Assembly: GCF_033297395.1 (NCBI RefSeq)
Contig: NW_027041836.1
Location: forward strand, 264,860-328,859
Direction: 5' to 3'
Origin: Canariomyces notabilis
Lineage: Eukaryota > Ascomycota > Sordariomycetes > Sordariales > Chaetomiaceae
DNA length: 64,000 nt
Below are positions 43,766-56,602 of this stretch, piece after piece. Positions within the stretch are counted from its first letter, which is position 1. Each line of letters starts with the position of its first letter. Both the position numbers and the translations under genes were made by a program. The notes beneath the pieces are model-generated. The model was not told where the DNA came from and searched no databases. It saw nothing but the letters and a program-made list of their open reading frames with translations.

Positions 43766-46076
43766 TCAAGGTATGCCCACTCCTTGAGCAGACAACTGGG
43801 GCTGCAACGGGGCACCCGCTCCTCCCAATGTCCCAGCAGCCCCTTCCCTAACACCAACACCACCTCCCTTTGATCCCTTCCCCCCGGAATCCCTCTCCCT
43901 CTTGGCCGCGAATCTGGCCTGCCTCCGCTCATTTCTCATCTGCTCCTCACGCATCTGCCTGATGACGGGGCTCCGCGCACGAATCCGGTCGCCGTAGCGG
44001 TAAAACACAAAGGGGATGGGAATCAGCAGCACCTCGAGCAAGCCCAGCAGGGTGCCCGCCCACTGCGGCGACAGGGCGTCGTACATGGCCGGGCCCGCGA
44101 GGGGCAGGGCGCCGCCGATGGCGGAGCGGATGACGGCGTTGCCCGCCAGGGCCGAGGCGGCGTAGATGCCGTAGGCGCCCGCAAGGTAGTTGGAGCCGTA
44201 GATGAAGGAGAGCGTGTTGCCCATGCCAAAGGGGATCCCCGCGAGCCCGATGGGCACGGCCGGGTGGATGGACGCGGGCAGGCAGGTCCAGCTGAAGATG
44301 AGTTGTCCTACGGGGGTCAGCAGAGCGCCGACGCACATGACCAGTGCGGTTGCCTCGGGTGAGGGCCGGCCCGAGTCGTCGTCGGGATCGCGTGGCTTGC
44401 TTGAGCGGTTGATGAGTCGCCGCCAGACGGGTTCGAGTCCGATGGCTAGCAGGGTTCCGATGGCGATCCCCATGAAGGCCAGCCCGGACATGCCCACCGA
44501 CCAGCCGCGGTGTTGGGTGAAGACGATTGGGTAGGCGACGAAGCAGAGGTAAAGGATGCCGTAGATGACGGAGATCCTGCCGGGGTATGACGGTTCTTAT
44601 TAGAGATCATTGTCCCCTTCTGTTTGATTTAACAGAGGGGAAGCGCCACTAACCAGGTGTTAAAAAACCACAGGATCGGCTCGGTGACGGCAAGCACAAA
44701 CGGCCGGCTGAGGTTGAGCTTGAGGAGGTGCAGCGTCGAAATCCTCTGGTCGAAGCGGCACCACCAGCGGTCGTCGCCCGTCTCGCGTCGCATGCGCGCG
44801 GCCTTGCGCTTGAGCAGGGTCGGGGCGTACGTCTCCTTGACCGTCGCGAGCATGAGCGCGGCCACGCCGCCGAGGATCATGGCCAGCCAGTTGCCCCAGC
44901 GCCAGCCCAGCGACTCGTACACGAATCCGCCAATGATGGGTCCCGTCGTCGGACCGTTGAGCGGCGCCACGGACCACAGCGACATGCACAGCGCGAGGTA
45001 CTCCGGGTCCGCAATGTCAACCACTGTCCCGGGCCCGTTCGAAATCATGGCGGCTCCGAAAAGCGCTCTGGTCCCTCCCCCGTTTTCGTCAGCCCTGGGA
45101 ATAGTTCTGTTACACACAACAAAAAATAACAAAACAAAAGGGGTAAGTAGGGGGGTTTCGAAAACAAACGCACACAAAGAACCTGACAACCACCATCTCC
45201 GTCAGCGACCGCGCGAGGGCGGCGGGCACGATGAGGACGACAAAGACGGCGAGGCAGGCCAGGTAGACGATGCGACGGCCGTAGAGTTCGCTCATGGGGG
45301 CGACGACGACGGAACCCGCGGCGAGGCCGAGGAGGTAGGTCGTGAGGCCCAGGGTGGCCAGGGCTCGCGAGGACACGGCGAACTCGTCCATAATGCCCTG
45401 CACCGTGGCCGTGTAGCTCGTGCTGTAGAGCACCACGACCCAGGTGGCGTACGACACGACAAAGATGGTCCAGGCACGGTACCATAGGGGCCTTTTTCTC
45501 TACCGTAGGCAACCGATTAGTTCGTCACGGATGATGGGCAGTTGGTTCCACTGGACTGGGTTGCTCTCTCTCTGTCTCTATATCCAGATTTGCACAAAAC
45601 ACATCATGATGATTTCCGAACAGTTGCGAGACATGGAATAAAAGTACTTGCCAGTTACGTGGGTTCTCCGGGTCGTCTCGATCGAGGGTAACCTCAAAAT
45701 CAGGAGGCCGTGAGGCGGCAGAGGTAATGGAGGTGCGTGTGTGAGCGTGAGCGAGGTCGACCGGGGGGGACTCGGCTTCTGCGATGGCCAAGTCGGTCTC
45801 TTGGAGCGACGAAGCTCGCGCCAGGGCATGTTCGAGCGGGGAGAGGGGGTCCGTATCAAGCGAAGAAGAGCGTGAGCGTGAGTGGCTGCGGCTATGGGTG
45901 GTGGTCAAACTATGCTGGCAGTCTGGATGAGATGCCGTCTCCTTGGTTGCTTTGAAGCTCAAGTTGCCGTCTAATGTCGATGAGGAGCCATTATCACCGG
46001 CTCCTGATATCTTCGCATCCCCCAGCGCACTAGGCGCATGCTTTTCTGGATCTAGATCTGGGGCTTGGCCAGCCAT
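43766..46076 (-). CDS. MFS transporter of the DHA1 drug/polyamine:H+ antiporter type
   Basis: Four exons on the minus strand (46076-45648, 45499-45174, 45067-44654, 44576-43766), 659 residues, start ATG at 46076. The first 140 residues are a Ser/His/Arg-rich cytoplasmic tail ending DPENPRNW, the usual lead-in to helix 1. Helix 1 is IFVVSYATWVVVLY. Motif A is GSVVVAPMSELYGRR in the loop after helix 2. The antiporter signature motif C is present as GPTTGPIIGGFV in helix 5. Further helices follow (FNTWISVIYGILYLCF, LAFMGIAIGTLLA, GNTLSFIYGSNYLAGAYG), then a charged tail rich in Arg/Lys and Gly. Such proteins export drugs, polyamines or metabolites across the plasma membrane. It lies 14 kb from the PKS with housekeeping genes between, so I do not assign it to that pathway. 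The long tails are typical of fungal members. Confidence 0.9.
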
Positions 46077-49000
46077 GGCTGCCGGGATTCAGTTCGTTCA
46101 AGGGAGGGAAAAAAAAATATTGTGAGTGGTAGTGGAACCCTAGGGGTACATGGAAATAACACCGCCCTGTAGGAGCTTCGAAGATATCACCAACCGAGGC
46201 GGGAAGACATAGCAGTTCTCTAAGGTTCAGCTTCAGGTTGGATTAGCAGATTTGCAAGTGGGCTAGACGGAAGCATACCTTATGTGAGGAGACTGTAAGG
46301 GCTCTGCCGGTGCCGATGCGAGGTCGGGTCAAGCTTCCCGGATATAACGTCCACCGTACTTCGTAGAAATTCTACAATCCACTTCCCGCGAATCCTACCG
46401 CCGGGCTCCCAATCCCCCTTACCTCAATGCTACATACATTAGCGCGCGATCCGCATGGTGCCCCGTCTTTTATTCTCTTCTCCTGCCTCAACACCCGAAC
46501 TACCTACACGCTTTCTGCAGCAAGGGGGATACAAGGGACGGTCTGGCGTGTCTGCCCAACTCCGGTTGGTGGGGCTGAAGTTATCTTACCCCCCTTTTCC
46601 CACCTTAACGTTTCCCACGGCCAAAGTCGGCCGATGCCGATCCCGGGCTATCTGGCGCCGAGCCGAGTCCTTCGCAACGTATCCCGGCTCACTGGGAGAA
46701 ACAAAAGAATCCTTCAAATCCGGGGTGCATGTGTGCTGTATAGGCCCGCTGTAGCTTGCAGTTCTCCGCTGGCCCTTCTTTGAAGGAGAGCTCTTTTGGT
46801 TTGTTCGGTCAATTGCTAGCTTAGGTCCGTCAGTGTTTACCAAGTGCACCTTACATACTCTACCGAGCCCTCCGAGCCTACCCAAAATGATTGCCGGGTT
46901 TACCACCCGTTGATGGTGGGTGAATGGTTGGTTGATGACAAACCCGGTGCAAGGAACGAAGGAAGCACATGGATATCACCCAATCACTGTGTAGATACCC
47001 CGGTTCTGCCGAGGCTAAACAGCGGTAACAAAGCTGTGGGTGTGGGTACCGGGCAGTTGTGGGGGACGGCGCAGCGCCGTCTTTCGGGGGCCGGATCTCG
47101 GCAAAGGTTGCGGCTGCCACCGAGGACGCGAGCGGCTCCGACGAGTGTTGATCCTAAAAACTACTACAGGCCCGTAAATATGGCCCTGACACTGGATCGA
47201 TAAATTGTATCGAGCACCTTGTTTGTAGTCATCGCTGCCGCCAGAGGATTGCCTTGACCGTTTCGTCCGATCAGGTTACAGATGGGGTTGGATAGGAAGA
47301 AAGTAGGCCAGGACGTTGGTTCGAGGTTTTGTGGTTAACGTTACTCCGTAGTCAACCTTCGGGTTTGCTTGGGCAGCGATGTCTCCGATACTTATCAGCT
47401 GCCTGCTCCTTTGATCAGCTCTCCCTCTCAGGGGAGGAAATAAGCAGTTCAGCTGTCTCGAAAAATTATCCGTCTCGCTAGGGATGACAGGACCGTCTCA
47501 AACCGAAATCACTGGGAGAGGTGTAATTGCCTGATGGGGCACCTAGGTACAGTACCTATTTGTTTTCCTATCCCGTCTTAGCTCCGAAGCGCCTTTCCCG
47601 GAGCTGATGAAAACCAACAGGCGCATTGAAAGATCGACGAGGACATGTTTCTTTTTCTCCCCGCAAAATTGGCCTGCTGACCTGATGACTTCATTGTTCT
47701 TCCCGTCTGTCGGCTTTTTTGGTCGAGCACACACCATCGACATGGTAGCCTCGCTGCATACAGCAACTCCATACACTTACACAGGAAGCAAGTGCGGCAA
47801 GTCCGGCTCAACAACCCAACTTCAAGGTTTCTTAGATGTCCGTGCCTGCCTGCAAAGAACTCGCAGCCTGCAACTACTTCAGCGAATATGTACAATACCC
47901 CACACGGACGCACCTACTAAAAGATGACAGGGCTGCAGGGGTTCCAAGAAGCGCATGATTGGAAGGAACAACATGGTGTAACCACACTGTCGGGATGAGA
48001 TAGCAGCAGCGCGATCACCGCATTTAGGCTTGTATGCTTGCTTGCGCCTCTGATGCGGTTGCCAGAGTGTGGCAAGGCTGTGATGTAGTTAGAAGTTGAA
48101 CAAGTCTGGCAACCTTTTGAAACACTGCCAATCCACGGCAACCATGAGAGGCCTGGGTACGGTACTCGGGACCCTCGAGACCAGTGGATCGGGTCCTTTG
48201 GCTGTTGTAACACCGCCTCGCCTTTTGGATCAGGGCTTGGACCGTAAGGTAGTGTATGATAAAAGATTGCTTTGGCGAATCCAATCTATGCGGCGTTTGC
48301 TGATAGATAGCCATTCCAAATTCTCGTTGCGTAACGGTGAGGTTGGGCATGGGGGGATGAGCTCCATGCGCTGTCCCAGACGGCTGGGAACAACAAAGTT
48401 TGTCCGAAGGACCCTTGATTGGCTCACGCCCGTACACGTATGTTGATCGGAATCTAGGTAGCCATAACATAACGGGGTTTGCAACGCGAGTTTCGCTGAA
48501 CCGCTAAACCGCTAAACATTTTACTACATACTAGATAGGTAGCTTACAACTGGAGTCGATTCCGGGTTCCCTCACTGAAACGGAGGGAAACTATCTATAT
48601 GCCAGGCTGCCACAGACGATCATCCCCTGCTCTTCATTAGCACAGCAATGGCAACGCCCTTTACGTGGAGGGCGTGACTATGCTTCGAACAATTGACCAC
48701 AAAACCAAATACACCCTCGGAGTCATCAGGTTGATGTATCGTAAGTGCATACATATAGAGGAAGGGCAATATACCATCCACCTACGGATACCTATGTACA
48801 AAGTTACCAAGTCACCAAGTGGTTATCTGTTGGCCCTAGCCTCGGCCGGTCGGCCTACGTTGGAACAAGGGGGTGTGAAAGTGTTGGAAAGGTGTGGGTG
48901 ACTCGCGAATCACGTTGCTTCTTCCCCTGCTCCCTGGATGGTTCTCCTTCCCGCAAGGGCCCGAAACACACTCGACTTCTCTGAACTCTCAGTGCTTACT

Positions 49001-51256
49001 GTGTACACTACCCCCGATGATTTGGAAATTGTAACTTACCGGTACTTTAGTGTAGTTCAGTTTCCGTAGTAAAATACAAGCCCGTCAAATCCGTATTTTC
49101 ATATTTGAGATGCCAGTATCTAACATTTTCCCACAACGGAAGATCAATAATTATATGTTGAACACAGACACAGGGATCAAGATTGAGAAACTCATTTTTA
49201 GCTCAACCAAGGAATGTTAGTCGATCGAGGATTGCAATCCTTGTTCTCGTTGCTGATCGCTTGAGACGGGGACTTACGAATCTTACGATGGTTCAGGAAC
49301 AAGGAACCGGCATAGATTGCCATCCGATGAAACATGAGAAGTGGGTTTTCGGATTAGGTTGTTCACAAACTCGACCAATTCCCCATTGTTCCCGTCCTCT
49401 TTAGGGGCTCGGGAGGGGTCCGGGCACTCGCTCACAGTGAGCAATCGCCGTCCGGAGCCCCATAAATACCTACGTAACGATACTGTACGGAGGTACATGC
49501 CCTGGTACTGAGCCGGCAGTTTCTTTCCAGTTTCGCTGCTGAGACGCAGCCGATCCACTCAGCAAAGACAAGGAGGCCAGGAGCCAGGGCGCCTGCAGCT
49601 TGATGAATTGGTTTCTTATGTATTGGAGACAACGCCTATCTGCTTACCTTCCTATGACTATGGAATTCTAACCTACCTATTCTCGCAGAACCGGCTCAAA
49701 TAAAGAGACATATACGTGACCAATGACTAGAGTGGATGAAAATGCGACATGAAAACGGATGGGTTGGGATTCAGGCGAGGAGAGTCCTATAGCAGGCGCG
49801 CAATATTTACATACTGCAGGGAGTTGAAAACTTGAACTACGGAGATAGGGCAGTACGAGTATGTACGCTATATACATACTGTACATTACAGGTACATACC
49901 CGTGGCCTATACATTATATATCGTGATGCTCTGTACGTTACGTTGTACGGAGTAACTTTGGGTAGGTATCCTTATCTCTGCTCGCTTTGGCCGTCTGTTA
50001 ATTACCTGGTACAGTACAGTACAATGGTGTAACTGATGATACTAGCGCAAAACGGCGTCCATCGTCCTGCAGGTCCACGCTGCATTGGCGCGGGACAAGC
50101 CTCCCAGGAGGGAAACGGCGTGTTCACACAGGCACTACGGAGAAGACTACGAGAATGCGGATTGGACCACCATCTTTTCATGGAACGCTGTGCACGTGTA
50201 CTTGACATCCAATTCCGACATAAGTCAAGCTTTCGGCCCCAGCTAACTAACCGTTTTATTACTGTGATTATTCTGCTTTGTAATGGTGTCGCTTAGGCTC
50301 ACTTTTGAGCTAGGTACTTTCGTATCTTCACACAGCCATTGAATTACAGTAGCCTTGTCGCAAAGATTGCCCGCCATCTCCAACCTTTTTGTAGACTCCC
50401 TTCTCCCCCGCATGCTGCTTTCCATCAGGTCTTGCGGGAAAACGAGCTTCCAGTTTCCGTCTCCTGCGCTCGGTCAACGAGTGGATGCTGGGCCCCCTGA
50501 ATTGACTGGCCCCAGCACAAAAACGGCCCTGACGGCGCTAGGCACCACCCCAACCGGAAGTTTTGCGAGGGGCCCACTACCCCCGACGCGCGCAACTCCC
50601 GCATTCGAAGCGTCCAGACAGAATTCGCACCCATTCATCAATTCACTCAATCAACTCTCCCGTCGGCAGCCATCGATACTCGACCGACACGCATACAGGC
50701 CGCCGCCTCGTCTCTTATCATCTGAGCGCCGGATTCCAGGCCGTTTCGACACTCGCAGGCTTTTTCCCGACCAAAGAGCTCGCTGGTCTCGAAATTGTTG
50801 TCCTTTGTGGCACTCGCTGACGGCCCCACAGTCTCGTTCACCAGCCATCCAATCCCCTTCCCGTCGTTCTCGCACGAACGGCTCAACAAGACGCACGAAC
50901 GAAGCCTTTTCGCTGTCGAGGTACCCAAGCCACTGAAAGACTCAATCTCGCTCAATCGACATTCGCCTTAGCTATCTCAATATCGCTTCTAATTTATTAC
51001 GACCGTTTCTGTTTGCTATCGGCCGCATCCATAGCCTAGCGAAACCCCCTCCTACCTGACACATCGTGCGACGACCAAGGAGGTTTACGTCGGGTCCTGA
51101 CAACGCCTTTCGCCCACAACGCCCACAACAAAAATATTTTCGTTAGACCAGCTCAATTGCAACCCCCGCCGCCGGTGTTGACGGCTCATCACTCACGCTT
51201 CCAGGAGGCCACAGGCCCTAGCTGCCTGCAGATCGCCCTCGACGGCGATCGCCAAC
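46077..51256. other. Long gene-poor region between the MFS and RasGAP genes
   Basis: About 5.2 kb with no supported gene. Frames up to 193 codons exist (48024-48470 minus, 50355-50936 plus), but none has a motif, and the last lies in the pyrimidine-rich DNA that is probably the RasGAP leader. The TACTTCGTA/TACGGAGTA motif family occurs at 46357 and 49946, and GTAC-rich strings are common near 49480-50030. Confidence 0.55.
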
Positions 51257-53842
51257 ATGTCCGTCATGCTACAGACACCATCACGAGCATCGACAGCGTC
51301 CTCTTCCTCATTCCAGCCGATATCCCGCCAGAACACAATGTCTTCCTACGATGGCTCGCGGTCCGCCCGCCAGTCAAAACGCTTTTCAATGTCGGCTTTG
51401 TACATGTCCATGTCGGCAAATGAATCCGATCTGGTCATTGAAGACGATCTTGCCAAAGGTGCGCTTGTATCGCCCAATTGCGACCTCGCAGGGTACTGAC
51501 AGTCCTGATAGCCCAAAAAGTCTTGCGCGACCTCAAAGCAAAGATCTCGTCGCAATCCAAGAAAAATTTTGTTTTAGAGAAGGATGTCCGGTATCTGGAT
51601 TCACGCATTGCTCTCCTCATCCAGAACCGCATGGCTTTGGAAGAAGTATGCCGTCCTGTCATCTGCGGCCTATCGGCCTATCGTCGTGTGCATCCATGCT
51701 GACAGCGCCGCCAGCAAAACGAAGTGGCGAGTCACCTTGAAGAAGCGGCCGAGATGCAGGAAGGTGTCTTCCCCAACGACGAAAAGACGCAAAGATACGG
51801 GAACTTGTTGTTTCTGCTGCAGTCGGAGCCCAGACACATTGCCCACCTTTGCCGGCTGGTTTCAATGGCCGAGATTGACTCGCTGCTGCAGACCGTAATG
51901 TTCACTATTTATGGGAATCAGTACGAGAGCCGGGAAGAGCATCTGCTTTTGACCATGTTTCAGGTGCGTTGCGGTGGATGGTGTTATGGACAGCTCCCTC
52001 TTTTTTTTTACTGACAACTTGACTACAGTCCGTCCTTACCTATCAGTTTGATAATACGCCCGAGTATTCATCACTCTTGCGCGCAAACACGCCGGTTTCG
52101 CGGATGATGACCACATACACAAGGAGAGGACCGGGCCAAAGCTTCCTGAAGTCGGTTCTGGCCGATAGGATCAACAGCCTGATCGAACTGAAGGACTTGG
52201 ATTTGGAAATCAATCCTCTCAAGGTCTACGAGCGTATGATTGAACAGATTGAAGAAGACACGGGAAGTCTACCGGCATCATTGCCGAAGGGCATCACTCA
52301 AGAGCAGGCAGCCGAAAATCCTCAGGTCCAGGCCATCATCGAGCCGCGGTTGACCATGCTTACTGAAATTGCAAACGGATTTCTAACGACCATCATCGAC
52401 GGTCTCGAGGAGGCGCCTTATGGCATCCGGTGGATCTGCAAACAGATTCGGAGTCTGACCAAGAGGAAGTACCCTGACGCTAATGACCAAGTCATTTGCA
52501 CTCTCATTGGTGGTTTCTTCTTCCTTCGCTTCATCAACCCGGCCATTGTGACTCCAAAGTCATATATGCTCATCGACGGAACGCCGGCCGAGCGTCCCAG
52601 GAGGACACTGACCCTGATTGCGAAGATGTTGCAGAACCTGGCGAATAAGCCCTCGTATGCCAAGGAACCATACATGGCGAAGCTGCAGCCGTTCATCCAC
52701 CAGAACAAAGACAGGGTCAACAGATTCATGTTGGACTTATGTGAAGTTCAGGACTTTTACGAGAGCCTTGAGATGGACAATTACGTGGCGCTCTCCAAGA
52801 AGGACCTCGAACTCTCCATCACACTAAACGAAATCTACGCCATGCACGCGCTGATCGAGAAACATAAGGCGGTACTTTGTAAGGACGAGAACTCGCATCT
52901 TTCGATCATCATGAACGAGCTGGGGCCCGCGCCACCTCAGGTGCCGCGGAAAGAAAACAAGGTCATAAATCTGCCCTTATTCAGCAAATGGGAGACTGCC
53001 ATGGATGACTTGACGGCCGCTTTGGATATCGCACAGGAGGAGATATACTTCATGGAGGCAAAATCGATCTTCGTGCAGATCTTGCGGACTATTCCTCAGA
53101 CATCCTCGGTGGCGAAGCGGCCGTTGAGGCTCGAGCGCATCGCCGACGCTGCTGCTACGTCTAAGAACGATGCGGTCATGGTGCGCAAGGGCATTCGGGC
53201 GATGGAGCTGCTCAGCCAGCTGCAGGAACTCAGAGTCGTCGATAAGAGCGACGGGTTCAGCCTGCTGCGAGACGAGGTGGAGCAAGAGCTTCACCATCTA
53301 GGCTCCCTCAAGGAAGGTGTGCTTCTTGAGACGCAAAAGCTCGAAGAGGTCTACAAGACGATTCGCGATCATAACACCTACCTGGTCGGCCAGCTTGAGA
53401 CGTACAAGAATTACCTCCACAACGTGCGCAGCCAGAGCGAGGGCACGAGGCGAAAGCAGCAGAAACAGCAAGTATTGGGACCATACAAATTCACGCACCA
53501 GCAGCTCGAGAAGGAGGGTGTCATTCAGAAGAGCAACGTTCCCGATAATAGGAGAGCTAACATCTACTTCAATTTCACGAGCCCTCTTCCGGGAACATTC
53601 GTCATCTCACTGCACTACAAGGGTAAGCTTTCCAATGCTCATCGGACACCAGCTTTCGCTAACGCAGAATTTCACAACCAGGGCGCAATCGAGGACTACT
53701 TGAGCTGGATCTGAAGCTCGACGACTTGCTCGAAATGCAAAAGGACAACCAGGATGACTTGGATCTGGAATACGTCCAGTTTAACGTTCCCAAGGTTTTA
53801 GCACTGCTCAACAAGCGGTTTGCGAGAAAGAAGGGGTGGTAG
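51257..53842 (+). CDS. Ras GTPase-activating protein (Gap1/Sar1 type, IQGAP-like C-terminus)
   Basis: Five exons: 51257-51458, 51512-51645, 51715-51963, 52029-53622, 53682-53842; 779 residues, start ATG at 51257 (MSVMLQTPSRAS). A Ser-rich start leads to a helical stretch (AQKVLRDLKAKISSQSK). The RasGAP domain follows, with the arginine finger at about Arg213 (SSLLRANTPVSRMM) and the FLR motif at 360-363 (GGFFFLRFINPAIVTP). The RasGAP C-terminal domain ends in LLELDLKLDDLLEMQKDN and VLALLNKRFARKKGW. All splice sites are GT-AG and all phases close. It switches Ras off by speeding GTP hydrolysis; the fission-yeast relative Gap1 is the Ras1 GAP in mating and polarity, and A. nidulans GapA acts in hyphal polarity. 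Lack of the calponin and IQ repeats separates it from true IQGAPs. Confidence 0.95.
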
Positions 53843-54562
53843 ATCCACCTCCCTGGTTTCTCCCCTGTCTTTTTGGGCAATTGGCGCCGGTTTGTTTTTC
53901 TTTGGCCGTTTCCCTCACTCGCCTTTGGATCGAATACCGCAGAGCTGGGGAATGGGAAATCGGCGTTGTGTTTTGGGCTCGGCGGTGGGTGATTTCCTTG
54001 TTTGCATGTTCTGTCTACTGGCTTGTTGCGCCGCTGTACACGACACGGCCCTGATACCACTGTCGCAGCCTGCATTTTGTTTCGAGTTTGAAAGTTCTAT
54101 ACTCGTCCCTTGTCTCGCCTCATCCTGTCTCCTCTTTATTGTACCCACCCCGCACACCGCCAATCGATCTGGTTTGTCGGCGGTATTCTTTTGAGTTGCG
54201 GGAGTGTTTGCTTTCCTGGTCCGGTTTGGGTATTTTTACTTGGTTTGGTTTTTTGGTTCTGGTAACTGCAAAGAAACGAATACTATAACTCTAATGGCGG
54301 GAATGGAGATGGAAGGAATCAGAATACAACAGGGTAGCGATGGTGTTGGCGGTGACGTGACGGATGGATGACGATATAGCGGCGAGATGCGTCTCGGCTA
54401 AGCATAGGAGGAAGGTTACCTGTGTGAGCCGATGCGACAGACGGGAGGTCGGTCTAGGGCGCTGCGGTAATGTGATGCTACGATGGATTCGGCGACAAGG
54501 GGGCTTTCCTTTTGCGTGGTTCAGTATGTGTATTTTGTAGGCAAGCAAAGTATCCAGTCGCG

Positions 54563-54582
54563 CAGGCAGGCAGGCAGGCAGG
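54563..54582 (+). repeat. (CAGG)5 microsatellite
   Basis: Five tandem CAGG units in the RasGAP-phosphoketolase gap, outside any supported coding sequence. It could vary in length between strains. Confidence 0.85.
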
Positions 54583-56444
54583 CTGGTGGTTCGGCTGGTC
54601 CGGGGACGGCCTGCTGGTTGCTGTGGTCTTTTTGTAGGTTTGAAGAGGTTCTCTGTTCTTTTGTCTTTCATTTTTTGCCCTTTGTTTCTTGGGCCGTTAG
54701 GAGGGTTATAGCCTTGCCTGCTGTGGGCGGTTGTCTTGTCTCCTTGTGATGAGCTACGTATTTCATTTCTGTTTCTCCCGCACCGTGGTTGTGGATATAT
54801 CCTTGTCTCCTTTGCTGCTTCCACTGCGGTCGGTTTGTTTCCTGGCTCGGGGTGTTGCTTGACCCTTACGTACTAGCAAGGAACTAGATAGTATATATTA
54901 TAGCCCACGGCAGTGGAGAGGAATGAAGGTTATAAAATGCGACTGACAGTCAGTTGTGAGAGTCTATCCATGTTCCATCAATGAATTTGTCCGTTGCGAG
55001 GCTACTCCACTGTCCAATCTCAAGTAAACGGCTTACCGGGCCGCCCAACTAGAGTTGTACGGCGGGCCGTGAGTTGTGAGTGGGGTACAGCGTGTTGCTG
55101 ATTGCTTCCCCACGTGGAGTTTGAGACTCGAGGTTGTTGGCTGTCTCCAAACTGCGATAACGCATCCATCGAACAATAGTTGCTCCAAACCAATCAATAA
55201 GACTGTGTAGTCGAGTGTAACTACTGCGTCTCGAGCCACAGCTTCGGGAAGGGACGAAGGGAATCAGAAGCTGATACCCCGAAAGGTTTGATGACGCAGG
55301 GCGTGTGAAAGTCCGAAATACGAAAGTAGGGATGGAATGGATCATTTCATCCCTGGTTCAGGTGAACGCTGGGTTCCTCCAACCTGGACTTCAGGGCGTC
55401 TGACAATTCAGATGGCGTGACCTCCTCGCACCCAGGGCGAAATGTTTGCCCAGCTTGGAACTAACTATGGGAAGCAGTGAACGTTCTACTTTTGTTCAGC
55501 ATGATTCGCGCAGTCGGGCAAGGTAAGGTGATGCTGTGCGGGAATCGCCGGAGGCGCCAGAATCCCAAAAACGTTCCAGGCCCCTTGGAAAGGTTGAGAC
55601 TCGGCAGCCCACTCTCTCCATCAGCCGATCCGGGCACTTCTGCACCGTTTTGTGTAAGTGTAGGTACTTCGCGGTCCGCCGATGCGGCAAAGGCCCCATT
55701 CCCCTAACCCTGGCGCCCTCGACGGCAATACGTCAGTGGGGATCACATCCTAACCTTATGAACCTTCCGTCAAAGCGTTTCTGTCCGCGAGGAAAGATGG
55801 GAAACGGCATAAATGAACCACTCATTTTTGTAGGCTCGTTCATTCCCAACCCAATTGGCAAACGACATGAAGACACGGATTCTTGACATGGCGAGCATGG
55901 GAGCTCCGAGCTTTGCCTGGATGCTGGGAGATAGCCCGGTAGCTCAGGGCAGGGGAAGGAACGCCGGAGGTCACAGCGCGCGGGTTGTGAAGGTCGGTTC
56001 GCACGGATGCTGTCATGGCCCTGATTGGACCGCTACGTGCATCTAGCTCCACTTTCCATCACCATCGACATCAGACCACTTGGAGGCAGGTACGGCACTT
56101 CCCTTAGCGGATCCCACCGTCAACGCATTGCCATGATCGATCCCCTGAGAGAAACTCTCCAATGGCGCCCTTACCATCGCTTCGGAACCAGCAGCTGGCC
56201 ACACCACTATTGGGAATTCTGGGTGGCCCGAACAGAAGATCGAATGTCTCCATGGCAATTGACGCAACTCAATCAGGGCATCTTGGCGGTTGCCGCTCCG
56301 TGTTGCGATGGCTTGATGTGCCTGTTGGATGAAGGATGAAGGACGAGCCAGTTAGGTTAGACAGCTGCTGTACGACTCCTCAACAACCTTCAAATCAGGT
56401 GGTCGAAACCTGTATCGATGAATCATGCAATCCAGGAGCCAATC

Positions 56445-56452
56445 TATAAAAG
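56445..56452 (+). promoter_or_regulatory. TATA box of the phosphoketolase gene
   Basis: TATAAAAG lies 158 bp before the start codon and is followed by pyrimidine-rich DNA at about 56457-56477 where transcription probably begins. This is a near-consensus element, suggesting a gene that can be strongly induced. It is a motif match only. Confidence 0.55.
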
Positions 56453-56602
56453 TCAATCCCACACCCTCCTCGCCTGCGCTGTGCAGAAAGGCAATCCAGA
56501 TACTGAACAGAGCAACACAACACATACTGAATCCCAACGTACAGCGAATACCCCAATTCAGTCATCACTCCGTTCTCTCCTTGTTCCCAGAGCGCTCCGA
56601 GC

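Larger units (their letters stand above)
53843..56602. other. Intergenic region between RasGAP and phosphoketolase
   Basis: About 2.8 kb without a supported gene. The first 1 kb is probably a long RasGAP 3' untranslated region with T-rich stretches. A (CAGG)5 repeat lies at 54563-54582. A minus-strand frame of 177 codons (54291-54824) has no motif. The end is the phosphoketolase promoter. Confidence 0.55.

Noticed and set aside
43766..46076. MFS transporter as exporter of the PKS product
   Set aside because: It is 14 kb away with four housekeeping genes between; family membership alone does not link it.
50355..50936. 193-codon plus-strand frame
   Set aside because: Lies in the probable 5' leader of RasGAP; Ser/Pro/Arg content reflects pyrimidine-rich DNA.
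55925..56010. tRNA-like A-box (TAGCTCAGG) followed by GGTTCG
   Set aside because: The B-box does not match GGTTCGANTCC and I could not pair an acceptor stem.
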